This document shows positions 1 through 7,598 of a stretch of 12,443 nt of DNA, piece after piece. The stretch lies in the NCBI GenBank assembly GCA_016256075.1, contig SDVU01000540.1, positions 1 through 12,443 on the forward strand, given 5' to 3'. Position numbers and translations under genes: made by a program. The notes under the pieces were generated by a model that worked only from the letters and a program-made list of their open reading frames with translations, was not told the origin of the DNA and did not search any database. This DNA is from Dictyocoela muelleri (lineage: Eukaryota; Microsporidia). Position 1 is the first letter of the stretch. Each line of letters opens with the position of its first letter.

Positions 1-783
1 GTTTCTTAAAAGTAAATATAGAATTTCTAAACAACATGTTTATTTAATATTGTTTCCTTTTATAGTTAAATAACCAATAACATTTTAAACATCCAAATAG
101 AAAACAATTTGTTAATAAAATTAATTCAGCCCAAATAAATGTTAATAACAACCAATCAACTTAAAGAGTAAATCAAAACTTCATTGACATTGGTCAATGC
201 AGTTTATACAGTTATCTCCTTTATAACTGGATTCATCGAATCCAACACTATATTTTAGACGTTTTATTTTTTATTGTTTTTTTTTAATATTATTAATGAC
301 CTGACAAACAGTAACAAAGTTAAGACGATAAAAAGAGTTATAGTGAATCAGTTTTTTATATTGAAAAACATTTATTGAATATTTTCAAAAAATTTTTTAT
401 TATTTTTTAATATTCTACTTATTTATAGTTGGATTATATTTATATTTTAAAATTTTCAGTAGAGTAATTATCGTCTCTTGCAGCGCGGAAATGTGCGATT
501 TAGTTCATTTACACATCTATATTAGCATCTAGTCGATTTACACCAATATATATATTTTTTTAATAATTTAAACCTTTTCTAAAAAATAATATTAATAACA
601 GAGTAATATTAGCAATTATAACTTGTTAACTGAATATTTAATCTTTTTTGATAGAAAGGTGGTAATACCGAAGATAAATAACATATTTAGATGTTATAAG
701 TATATATAATATTTACAAAAAATATATCTTATGATTTACATAAGTGGTCTAAACCTTTTTAATTTTCAAACCGTTAAATTACA
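1..783. other. Gene-free AT-rich stretch
   Basis: No gene, RNA or element is recognised here. Three small stem-loops follow one another at about 188-237 (cattgac/gtcaatg, gttat/ataac, ggattc/gaatcc), but they do not fold as a tRNA. On the minus strand a run reading RLKYSVGFDESSYKGDN (about 210-265) looks coding-like but is too short to assign. An imperfect repeat of about 25 bp occurs at 497-550 (agttcatttacacat / agtcgatttacacca). Confidence 0.5.
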
Positions 784-826
784 AAAAAATTCGCGAACTA
801 GCCAAAGTATAAAAATTTCACGAACC
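784..826 (+). repeat. Sequence resembling the MULE A terminal repeat (orphan end)
   Basis: The segment gaactagccaaagtataaaa followed by atttcacgaaccggg lines up with the left repeat of MULE A (caacttgccagaatcataaa followed by aatctttgactcgcc) in the same orientation. It shares aact.gcca, the ataaaaat core and a c.g near the inner end, at roughly 60-70% identity over 40 bases. It lies about 210 bp outside MULE A. It may be the end of another, related MULE whose body is gone or lies elsewhere. No matching right end or transposase was found for it. Confidence 0.4.
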
Positions 827-1027
827 GGGAAACAAAATGAATATTTTAAAAAAAATTGAAACTATACTTTTACTAAAATCGTAATTTTTTACTGGTATCT
901 CAAGTGTTACGATTCTTGAATGTAATTTATGTATCGTGGTTGTTATAATATTTAAATCATTTAATAAATAAATAAAATTGTCATTAATCGGTAAATAATT
1001 TAATATAATTAAATTAATAAAATGTTG

Positions 1028-1074
1028 GGCTTGACCTCAACTTGCCAGAATCATAAAAATCTTTGACTCGCCAG
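1028..1074 (+). repeat. Left terminal inverted repeat and target duplication of MULE A
   Basis: The repeat at 1037-1074 (outer end tcaacttgccag, inner end gactcgccaga) is the reverse complement, with a few mismatches, of 3571-3608. The core ataaaaat and the flanking ctggc / gcca blocks are the best conserved parts. The outer 9 bases (1028-1036, ggcttgacc) resemble the bases outside the right repeat and are the proposed target duplication. Repeat identity is seen directly; the duplication has 6 of 9 positions in common and is an inference. Confidence 0.75.
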
Positions 1075-1099
1075 AAAAAAATATTTTTTTTATTATTAT

Positions 1100-1340
1100 C
1101 CTAATTTACACCTAATTACCTTTTCAAGAGCATCAATATAGTTTCAATTCTCAAATACTAGAAAATGTTTGCATCTTTGTTTTAGAATATATTCAAATGA
1201 AAAATTTATAAGTCACTGGCTTAGAAATCTGTATTATTTTATACCGAATTCCTTCTTAAATTTTTTTTATACAGAAATTAATCAAGCAATGTAGGGCGAA
1301 GAAAGGCTTGTATAATTTTTAGACCAAATTAAAGGTAGTG
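1100..1340 (-). pseudogene. Displaced C-terminal tail of the MULE A transposase
   Basis: On the minus strand, between Merlin A and the left repeat, short readable pieces such as LKIIQAFLR and FEYILKQRCKHFLVFEN followed by NYIDALEKVIRCKLG resemble the poorly conserved C-terminal tail of MULE transposases (basic stretch, then a short helix with YIDAL). Their place, between the nested insertion and the terminal repeat, is where that tail must lie. Several frame changes and stops are present. Similarity alone would not prove the call; position supports it. Confidence 0.5.
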
Positions 1341-1344
1341 ACCT

Positions 1345-2320
1345 ATGATAATAAAAAATACATAAAAAATAAATAATATGAAAAATGCTAATTTAAAAAA
1401 TCAATTACAAATTATTTTTAATATTTCAATAAATATTTCGGTAAATTCACATGCTGTAATTCAGTATAGAAATCTACGTTTATAAAATTTTCATAAATCC
1501 ATAAGTAAATGTTTATTCTTTTCCGACGATTTTCATGCCTCATATTTGATTTTAAATTTGACCAAAAAGATTCTATATCATTTGTATGTTCACCAGATTC
1601 GTTATTATTCATTTGTATATTTAAGAATTATATGTTACAACGATAATTCTTTGCAACACCAGGGTATGATGGGTATCCATCCGTCACCTATGTTCCAAAT
1701 GGTTTAAAATATTCCTTTAAAACATCTACTAATGTAACTTCGCGTCTATTTAAACTCTTTTTAAAAAGAATTTTTATTTATCACAAGCGTCAATTACGCT
1801 TAAAATTTATATTGCTTCGAGGGTTTCTTCATAAGTTTCTGTTGGACATCTTATTATTCCCCTTCGGTACAAAAAAGTTTCATTAGCCTGCAATTTGGTA
1901 TGAAGACCGCTAAAACAATTGGTATTCTATTTATATAAATTTTATAAGCCTCTCTTGGTTTTTTCCTTATTCGATGTATAGTATTTTTAGGCAGATTATA
2001 CTAGAAATTTAATTGCTCATAATATGCATTTGACATCAATAAGTAAAATACATGAATTAATTTCGTAAATGTAAGATTTAATCGGTATATTGGTTCTCTA
2101 TGTCGACAATTAAAAGTTTTGCACCTATATTTAAATGGATATTCCCGTCACGTTTAAATTGGAATTGGTAATACCACCACATTTGATACAAAATCGCCGC
2201 AATTTAACAATTTCATAACCCAGTAAAAATTCATTACTTCATTTAAACATGTAAATATTTTGTCAGTAATACTCAAAATCATAGGGGAAAAAAAAATTTT
2301 ATTTAATTATTTTGCTTTTG
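1345..2320 (-). mobile_element. Merlin A: Merlin/IS1595-type element nested in MULE A
   Basis: About 1 kb separating the two parts of the MULE A transposase is filled by a Merlin-type transposase on the same strand. Insertion into the MULE coding region, after the codons for CGISSPGL, explains why that frame stops abruptly near 2360. I could not find a convincing pair of terminal inverted repeats, so the ends are set only by where MULE similarity stops and resumes. They may be off by tens of bases. GTTACT (minus strand, near 2360) and GTCACT (near 1335) are a possible remnant of the 8-9 bp duplication Merlin makes, but this is weak. Confidence 0.7.
1418..2281 (-). pseudogene. Merlin A transposase (ISXO2-like / DDE_Tnp_IS1595), decayed
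   Basis: The domain order matches a Merlin transposase. A zinc ribbon begins with RRFCIKCGG (about 2171-2197) and its second Cys pair lies around CRHREPIYRLNLTFTKL. The helical segment IHRIRKKPREAYKIYINRI follows. The catalytic region has QANET (1876-1890) in place of the usual (V/C)DET, so the first Asp is now Asn. It continues with FRRGI-like YRRGIIRCPTETYEETL, then VTDGYPSYPGVAK (second Asp intact, 1679-1681). ESGEHTNDIESFWSNLK carries the third residue, Glu (1571-1573), followed by the Arg-rich NMRHENRRKRINIYLWIYE. The last 64 codons are open (1418-1612). Upstream parts have at least three frame changes and about ten stops. It cannot be active: the first catalytic residue is lost and the frame is broken. 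Confidence 0.88.
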
Positions 2321-2363
2321 TTACTTTTCCGGACCATGCATAAATGGTCCGTAAAAGTAACAA
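2318..2363. repeat. 20-bp-arm perfect hairpin at the MULE A / Merlin A junction
   Basis: The arms 2318-2337 (ttgttacttttccggaccat) and 2344-2363 are reverse complements with one mismatch, around a 6-base loop (gcataa). This is far better conserved than anything nearby in the two old elements. It sits exactly where recognisable MULE A coding sequence ends and the 5' part of Merlin A begins. It could be a terminal or subterminal structure of Merlin A, or a separate small palindromic insertion. No second copy was found in the window. Confidence 0.85.
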
Positions 2364-3519
2364 GCCCAGGCGAAGATATTCCACATTTATAATTTAAATT
2401 TCTATGCACCCCTTCGCATGAATTTGTAGTTCTTGGAAAATTATTAATTACTCTTTTATATGCTGACCAAAATTTAATGGTATATATAGGCTTGATTTCT
2501 TTATTAATGTTACAAATATATATATATTATTCTAATAATAACATATAAAATTATCAATATTTTGGATATTGCGTTCAGGAATGTTCAATATTTTCGATAG
2601 AATGTTAAATTAAAAATAAACTTCGTTTTCCGTTAAAAGCAGGTCTTAATATTTTTCTAAATAATTGTTTGAAAACTGAATAATGTTTGTAAAATATTAC
2701 AAGACTATGATCTTGTAATTTTCGCCAACAATCCTGACTAAAGTGGAAATTGCATCTAAACGTTTCAATATAAAAGAAAACAATATTTGCTGCATTTGAA
2801 TATACCTTTTCAGAATCAGAGATCATATATTTTGGTTATAATAAAAATTTATAATTAAGCTCATAAAAAATCTTTATATAAGTTGATTCGAGTTTTGTTT
2901 TGCATAAAATAAAGAAACAAAAAAAAGTTCGTCCCAAATATGAGCTTTTATGGTAATTGTTAAGTAAAATTACTAGGTACTGACTTAATAGTGCCATCGA
3001 TAATAAACTTTACTTTTTTATTAATATTTTTTTTATTATAGGAGATTGAAAAATTTAATTAAATGTCAAAATCTGTAGGATCATAATCATGAATTAAAAT
3101 TTTTCGTCTCTTTAATTAAACTTTCAAAATATCGGGAATATCATTAATTGAACTAAATGTTCGGGGAAATTCTTTATCTCGAATATTCCTAATTCTATTA
3201 TTAATTTATTTGAAGTTTTGTAAATCAAAAATATACAATCGGTATATTTTTAAGTAATATTGGATGTTGTATAACAGAACTTCTTTTTGTTTCAATTTCC
3301 CATTCCGAATTTTTGATAACATCATTAATTTTTTATATTTTTTTTTTAATCAGGAGGATGATTATGCTCAATGATATTATCATGTTAAATAATTCTGTAA
3401 TTATAAACTTGACAGGGGCATTTACGTATCGAACATATTATGAATTTTTTGCTATCTTTTGTTCTATCATAATTATAAATATAATTATATCTTATTATAA
3501 AATCTTCACACGTGTACAT
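2318..3519 (-). pseudogene. MULE A transposase, FLYWCH finger plus MULE DDE domain (decayed, interrupted)
   Basis: The frame opens at an ATG (3517-3519, MYTCEDFIIRYNY). A FLYWCH finger follows, with CSIRKCPC and IEHNHPPD supplying its Cys and His ligands. Next comes the linker EFPRTFSSINDIPDILK, then the MULE catalytic region: IDGTIKSVPSNFT (first Asp, 2996-2998), ISDSE (second Asp, 2815-2817), CNFHFSQDCWRKLQ (the family's C..H motif, Cys at 2752-2754), and IKFWSAYKRVINNFPRTTN with CEG (catalytic Glu, 2413-2415). All three catalytic acids survive, but the product is broken by several frame changes and stops (for example within 2840-2960 and 3330-3345). The Trp expected after CEG is Val (GVHRNL). 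Coding similarity stops near 2360, where Merlin A begins, and seems to resume at about 1100-1340. The domain assignment is firm; exact joins are not. Confidence 0.85.
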
Positions 3520-3570
3520 TTAATAATTTTGAAATCCATTACGAGAGTGAATTTTTTATTTAAATAATTA

Positions 3571-3617
3571 TCTGGCGACTCATGATTTTTATGGTACTGG
3601 CAAGTTGACGCTTAACG
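3571..3617 (-). repeat. Right terminal inverted repeat and target duplication of MULE A
   Basis: This is the partner of the repeat at 1037-1074. It starts tctggcgactcatg and ends tggcaagttga at 3608, followed by cgcttaacg (3609-3617), the candidate 9-bp target duplication. It lies about 50 bp upstream of the FLYWCH-encoding start of the transposase, the normal 5' spacing in short MULEs. It would also hold the element's promoter, though no promoter motif can be singled out in this AT-rich DNA. Confidence 0.75.
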
Positions 3618-3789
3618 ATACTGTTGTTCTATTTTTGTTATAGCTGATCAAGTTATAGTCTAATATGACTATATAGAGGGGTGTATTTTCGCTTAATGTG
3701 TGGATGAGCGGTAAGGTGAAACTCTGAAATAAAATGAAAAATATACAAAATCGGTCAAAATCTCAGAATATTTATTTATTGCTGAGTCA
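3618..3789. other. Spacer between MULE A and Merlin C
   Basis: No coding similarity is visible here. A small palindrome, atagtc/gactat, lies at about 3656-3673. The catalytic half of Merlin C would be expected here on the minus strand but is absent. Confidence 0.5.
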
Positions 3790-4200
3790 TTAATTAAACA
3801 GAAATTGTGTATACTCTAGATTTCTGTGTATCTTACTTGTGAGGTATTCTTCAAAAAAAACCAATAATCCAAAGACTATTGTTTGAGACAACTCTACTGG
3901 TTTGCCTATGGATGGTGTTAACATGTAATAAAAAATGAATACCAACAAATTTTTACGCGCACCATCTAAAATACTCCCCGACCAACAAAATTTTTCACAA
4001 CCCGGAACGTGTGTGGAGAATGATTTACATAACGTCCATTTATAACACATAGGAAAAAAATTATTTGATCTGTTGTGCAGAATATGAGAAGGGACGAATT
4101 CTTATTATGTATCGCTCAAGGTATTTATTTTTTTTGATGCACAGCGCTGATGTTAAAAAAGCGGAGTCATTTTCGATATTTAATAAGTTTTTTTTAATGG
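3790..4200 (-). pseudogene. Merlin C: N-terminal half of a Merlin/IS1595-type transposase (truncated)
   Basis: The readable part begins near 4200 (NLLNIENDSAFLTSALC, resembling the N-terminal helix of these proteins). It continues, after a frame change, into the 86-codon open frame at 3790-4050. There MCYKWTLCKSFSTHVPGCEKF supplies the second half of a zinc ribbon, and SGSILDGARKNLLVFIFYYML the helical segment that precedes the catalytic domain in Merlin transposases. SQTIVFGLLVFFEEYLTSKI corresponds to the helix-turn-helix-like stretch before the first catalytic Asp. The frame stops at 3790 and no DDE region follows towards lower coordinates, so about the C-terminal 150 residues are missing. 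It is not the same family as Merlin A or B, judging by the residues between the Cys pairs. The assignment rests on motif pattern only. Confidence 0.6.
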
Positions 4201-4440
4201 GTGTAAATTGTTGATAATTGATAAAAAAATAGACAATTTTATTTCAAAGATAATAACGATGATTATGATTATTTCGACAATATATCTCCGTGATGTCACT
4301 ATACATAATATAATAAAGATATAATGGTTTGCACTTGCGAGCGGCACACTATAGATTGATTTAAAATGAGATTAAGCGTTATTTTATTATTAAACCTTAC
4401 TATTTATAACAGTTGTTTCAGTGTGGTATACTACTAGTTA
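4201..4440. other. Unassigned AT-rich stretch upstream of Merlin C
   Basis: This lies 5' of the Merlin C remnant and may contain its lost terminal repeat, but none could be paired. No coding region is supported. Confidence 0.4.
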
Positions 4441-4449
4441 ATACTTTTT

Positions 4450-4855
4450 CTAATATTAAAATGAATCAAAATGAATTCTCATAATATTCTTATAAGTGCA
4501 TAGTTAAAAAGAGACAAAATGTCATAGCTAAAAGAAATAAATAAAGAGACCTTTACTACTTTGTAACATTTTGAGTAATTAGAAAAACAAATATCGTGCA
4601 CTAAACTTGGCTTAAAGTAGCTTAGTAGAGATGAATTACTTAAAAAACATACACAAAGGTAATAGCAAAAGTGACATAAAATTTTCGGAAGTTAAATAAC
4701 AGCAAATAAAGATTTAAATTATTACTCTCGATGACTCAAACCGGCAAATGAGTTTTTTTCTCGTCTTAAAGCTTTTTAGATCTAGATTATATCTACAACT
4801 GAAAATGCTTGATCATTGTATGTGGAATTTTGTAATAAATGAGAGTTTATAATGA
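4450..4855 (+). pseudogene. Weak coding-like patch, family unknown
   Basis: On the plus strand two neighbouring stretches are open for unusually long in DNA where a stop is expected about every ten codons. They are about 31 codons (with NYLKNIHKGNSKSDIKFSEV) and about 41 codons (with LDDSNRQMSFFLVLKLFRSR and LQLKMLDHCMWNFVINESL). A second frame over the same bases is also readable (LEKQISCTKLGLK, LSRDELLKKHTQ). No family is recognised. It could be an old host gene or transposon fragment, or chance. Confidence 0.25.
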
Positions 4856-5540
4856 TCAGATAATTCGATAACATACGTATTATTTAAAAACCAGGTGTAA
4901 ATACCAATTCTGTAAAAAAATAATTAATATTTTTTTTAATTTACTAAAAAATTTATTATTTTTTAAAAAAATAAATTTTTTTTCACATGGAAAAAGCTAA
5001 CAGGGTCTATAATAAAAAATAAAAAACATAAACATTTTTTGTCTTAGTAATAATGCAGTACATGTTTATGACGATGAAAAAGGTTGTGAAATCGCGATTT
5101 AAAAAATACTTGGGGTATAAAATAAAAACAATTTGTATTATTTTTAAATTATTATGTTTTAAAATTAATTAATCATTTATAATTTTATATATGCAATAGT
5201 TATAATAAGATACTCTAAATAGAAAAGAGAGCGCATTGGACCTATAACAGTCTTTAGAATTCAATTTTAATAATCAAATAACTCTTTGACTCTATAAATT
5301 TGTAATGATAAAAATAGTAAAAATTATAACAAATCAATAATCTCTTAAATTAGATAATTTTTCTTAACTAGATGATATTTTTATTTGTAAATTACCTCAT
5401 ATGACTAATAAATCTTCATAATATCCTTTTTGGACTTTTTTTACTCATTGAATGTTTTTATGGATACCTTACTCTTTTATTTATTTTCAATACAATTTTA
5501 TTCTTCTGCCAACATGGAATTTATCATTATTATGATTTAA
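4856..5540. other. Low-complexity, A+T-dominated spacer
   Basis: Homopolymer-rich DNA (notably 4910-4985). A 12-bp perfect palindrome aaatcgcgattt occurs near 5090. A plus-strand hydrophobic frame at about 5390-5575 is interrupted by stops and is not supported as a gene. Confidence 0.5.
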
Positions 5541-5544
5541 GTTA

Positions 5545-6900
5545 AATCTAGGTTACAACAATAACGTTTTTAAGCAGATTAATCAATAATTTTTGTATTT
5601 CTACATTCCTTTCCTCTATAGATAGGTTCAAGAAACCTCTATGTCATTATTGAACAAAAAAAATATCTAAAATAAATATAGTATAATTATTTACCCTTTT
5701 AACATACTCTTTAATAAAATTATACCGTTTTCAATCGTTTTAAGTCATAATAACGATAAAATAATTAATATTTGCTTAAAAAAAATATTTGATATCACTA
5801 AGATCTTAATATAAAGAATAATATGCGTCGGTTATCTCACTAAATATCGAAGACATTTACGAAATTTTTCTTTTTCTAAATTTGTCTATTACTTTTAAAA
5901 AAGAATGATGGTTGTAAATTTATTTCATCAGTTAAGAAACTAAAAACAAATTCAACAATGCAAATATAATCTAAAACATATTTTATCCTACATTATTTTG
6001 AATTATAAAGTTATTTGCTATACTGAAAATCTTTTTTATTTGATCGTAATTGAATTATAATCTTGTATATTGATTTAGAATAGATCGAATACGCAATTTA
6101 TATGAATTATTATTACGTCGTAAAATAATAAAATTTCTTTCTAAAAATCGGTTCATAAAATATTCTAATCTTTTTATGAAGTAATCTTCAATATCTATAC
6201 CACTTTTTTTGCAGTTTTTTATATTTTGGATCCCTCAGACGAAACACACCGCCATAATTATCTCTCCGAACGTATACTGTTATTTTTGATATTTTTAGAT
6301 CGAATTTATATTTTTCTCTTACCATTTTGTTTTTCATCATGTGTGGTTTTATCTGGATTATACATAGAAAATAACTTTGTTGGAATAAATTACAGGTTGC
6401 CCTTTTCCATGATTTTACATATGGCTTTAAATTATATGAAAAAAATCGTCATATGCGAATTTTAAAAATATCTTTTTTTAAAGATAATGATCTTTCGACA
6501 TAAAGAAATAAAAATTCTTGTAAATTATAATTAAAAATTTTTAATGTTCTTAAAACAATAATCTTGTAATATCAATTGTTTACTTATTAAATTTTCAAGA
6601 TTTTTAACACGTAAAAAAAATTAAATTTTTATAAATATTATGTACCATCATTTAATACTATTTTTCTTTGCTAAGTGATGCTTTGGTTAAATAAGCAAAA
6701 TATTTTTTTTATTTTATTTATTAACACAATCTTTGTTTTTACAATTTAATATACAGACTTTTTACGTGAAACAGTTTTAAAGAAAATAGATAAACTATAA
6801 TTATTTATTGTTCGTGATAATTATAAATATGGCTTAAAAAATATAATATGGTGAAAAAAATGCCAAGAGTTAATTAAATGGTCAAAATAATCTGGGTTAT
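5545..6900 (-). pseudogene. Large decayed coding-like region, family unrecognised
   Basis: Across about 1.35 kb the minus strand shows a chain of unusually long open stretches. The best is 86 codons (about 6190-6455; includes KPYVKSWKRATCNLFQQ, KISKITVYVRRDNYGGVFRL and PKYKKLQKKWY). Another is 56 codons at about 6070-6235 (IEDYFIKRLEYFMNRF, NNNSYKLRIRSILNQY). A run reading VLDYICIVEFVFSFLTDEI and a Lys/Asn-rich end with LSIEERNVEIQKLLINLLKN (about 5550-5640) follow. The composition (Lys, Asn, Ile, Tyr, Phe rich) suits a protein from this AT-rich genome. I see no transposase triad, zinc finger or signal peptide. It may be a lost host gene or an unknown element. The plus strand over 6226-6465 is also open for 79 codons, so the strand call is likely rather than certain. 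Confidence 0.4.
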
Positions 6901-6943
6901 TTTTTCTCCCTTTATTATGAATTTTTCCTAAAATTAAACATAA

Positions 6944-7027
6944 GGGTAGAGTGAATAATAAAAGTGCAGAGTAATTATAAAAGCTATAAAAAAAAGCATA
7001 GAGAAAAATTTAAATTATTATCGTTTT
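6944..7027 (+). repeat. Left copy of a diverged direct repeat flanking MULE B
   Basis: The core agcatagagaaaaattt followed by attattatcgttttt, preceded by gtgcagagtaattat, is repeated in the same orientation at 9094-9166 (gtgcggagtagttat ... agcatagagaaaaatttt). Identity is about 85% over the inner 70 bases, and similarity may extend some 20 bases further left. The two copies are about 2.1 kb apart and bracket the fold-back array and MULE B. Confidence 0.75.
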
Positions 7028-7150
7028 TAAGGGGTTACATTAATTTTTCTCACTAATAATTAAATAGAATATTGTATTTAAAAATATAAAAATTTATTTT
7101 AAAAACATTTTTTAATAAATTCATTTAAAAATTAAAATCGGTTCAGTAAC

Positions 7151-7598
7151 GGTTGTCAGAATACCGATAGTCAGAATTCCTGATTGTCAGTATTCCCAAT
7201 AGTCGGAATTCCCAATAGTCAGAAAAAAAAATTTTAGTTATTTCTTTTAAATTTGCACATCGAATAGGTTTTTTCGATTTTTTTTCTACATAAATAATAT
7301 GATTTTTACATTTTAAAAAGAACTAAAAATAAAAAACGATTTTTATGGTAAGAAAAATTTGCAAAATATCTCTTCGGTGGTAAATTTTAAAGCAAGATCT
7401 AAGAATTTATTCTGACTATTGAATTCTGACAATCGGTAATTCTTACTATCGGAAAGAGACCCAAAAAAAATTTAAAAAAATCATTTTTATATAAGGTCGA
7501 ATTTAATAGAGAATATCTTCGATGGGAAATTTTAATGCTATATCTTAAAATTTCATTTTTTTTTTCCGACTATCGGGAATTCTGACTAGCGGGAAGAC
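7151..7598. repeat. Composite fold-back repeat built of 16-bp units
   Basis: At 7151-7223 about four and a half 16-bp units of the type RATAGTCRGAATTCCC lie head to tail. The same unit returns inverted at 7411-7454 and 7565-7594 (ccgactatcgggaattctga). The DNA between is also repeated. About 100 bp at 7337-7432 and 7476-7590 are direct diverged copies (shared atctcttcgRtggtaaatttt-like core), and 7224-7320 is an inverted copy. The whole is a large imperfect inverted repeat with one arm duplicated, as in Foldback-like elements or complex MITEs. Its right edge touches the C-terminal codons of MULE B, so it may instead be a terminal structure of that element. Confidence 0.8.

Larger units (their letters stand above)
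1037..3608 (-). mobile_element. MULE A: decayed Mutator-like element with TIRs, carrying a nested Merlin
   Basis: A full-length Mutator-like DNA transposon. Its borders are set by a pair of about 38-bp inverted repeats (1037-1074 and 3571-3608). The sequences just outside are ggcttgacc at 1028-1036 and cgcttaacg at 3609-3617. These share gcttRac and fit a diverged 9-bp target duplication, the length usual for this superfamily. The transposase reads on the minus strand from about 3519. Its C-terminal end lies near 1100, just inside the left repeat, as expected of a simple MULE. The total of about 2.57 kb includes a Merlin insertion of about 1 kb, so the original element was about 1.6 kb. It is old: the repeats match at only about 80% and the reading frame is broken many times. 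Confidence 0.8.

Noticed and set aside
188-240. Three consecutive stem-loops suggesting a tRNA
   Set aside because: No acceptor stem closes them, the last loop lacks the TTCRA pattern, and stem lengths and spacing do not fit a cloverleaf.
210-265. Minus-strand run with GFDESSYKG, resembling the DES motif around the first Asp of some transposases
   Set aside because: It is only about 26 codons, with no second or third catalytic motif nearby in a plausible order.
3313-3567. 84-codon plus-strand open frame starting MITSLIFYIFFL
   Set aside because: It overlaps antisense the FLYWCH part of the MULE A transposase and its right end, which have clear motif support. Its hydrophobic composition is what antisense of AT-rich coding DNA gives.
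5390-5575. Hydrophobic plus-strand frame that could be a membrane-protein fragment
   Set aside because: It is interrupted by several stops, and the minus strand in part of the same region is equally readable. Nothing distinguishes it from chance.
6226-6465. 79-codon plus-strand open frame starting MDPSDETHRHNYL
   Set aside because: The minus strand over the same bases is open for longer, is Lys/Asn rich as expected for this genome, and is continuous with other open stretches. The plus frame has no recognisable motif. Not fully excluded.
7151-7223. Short regular repeats as a CRISPR array
   Set aside because: The 16-bp units are contiguous with no spacers, recur inverted, and sit among eukaryotic transposons.
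7339-7352. gatttttatggta shared exactly with the MULE A right repeat
   Set aside because: Thirteen mostly A/T bases can match by chance here. The rest of the repeat does not align and the context is the fold-back array.
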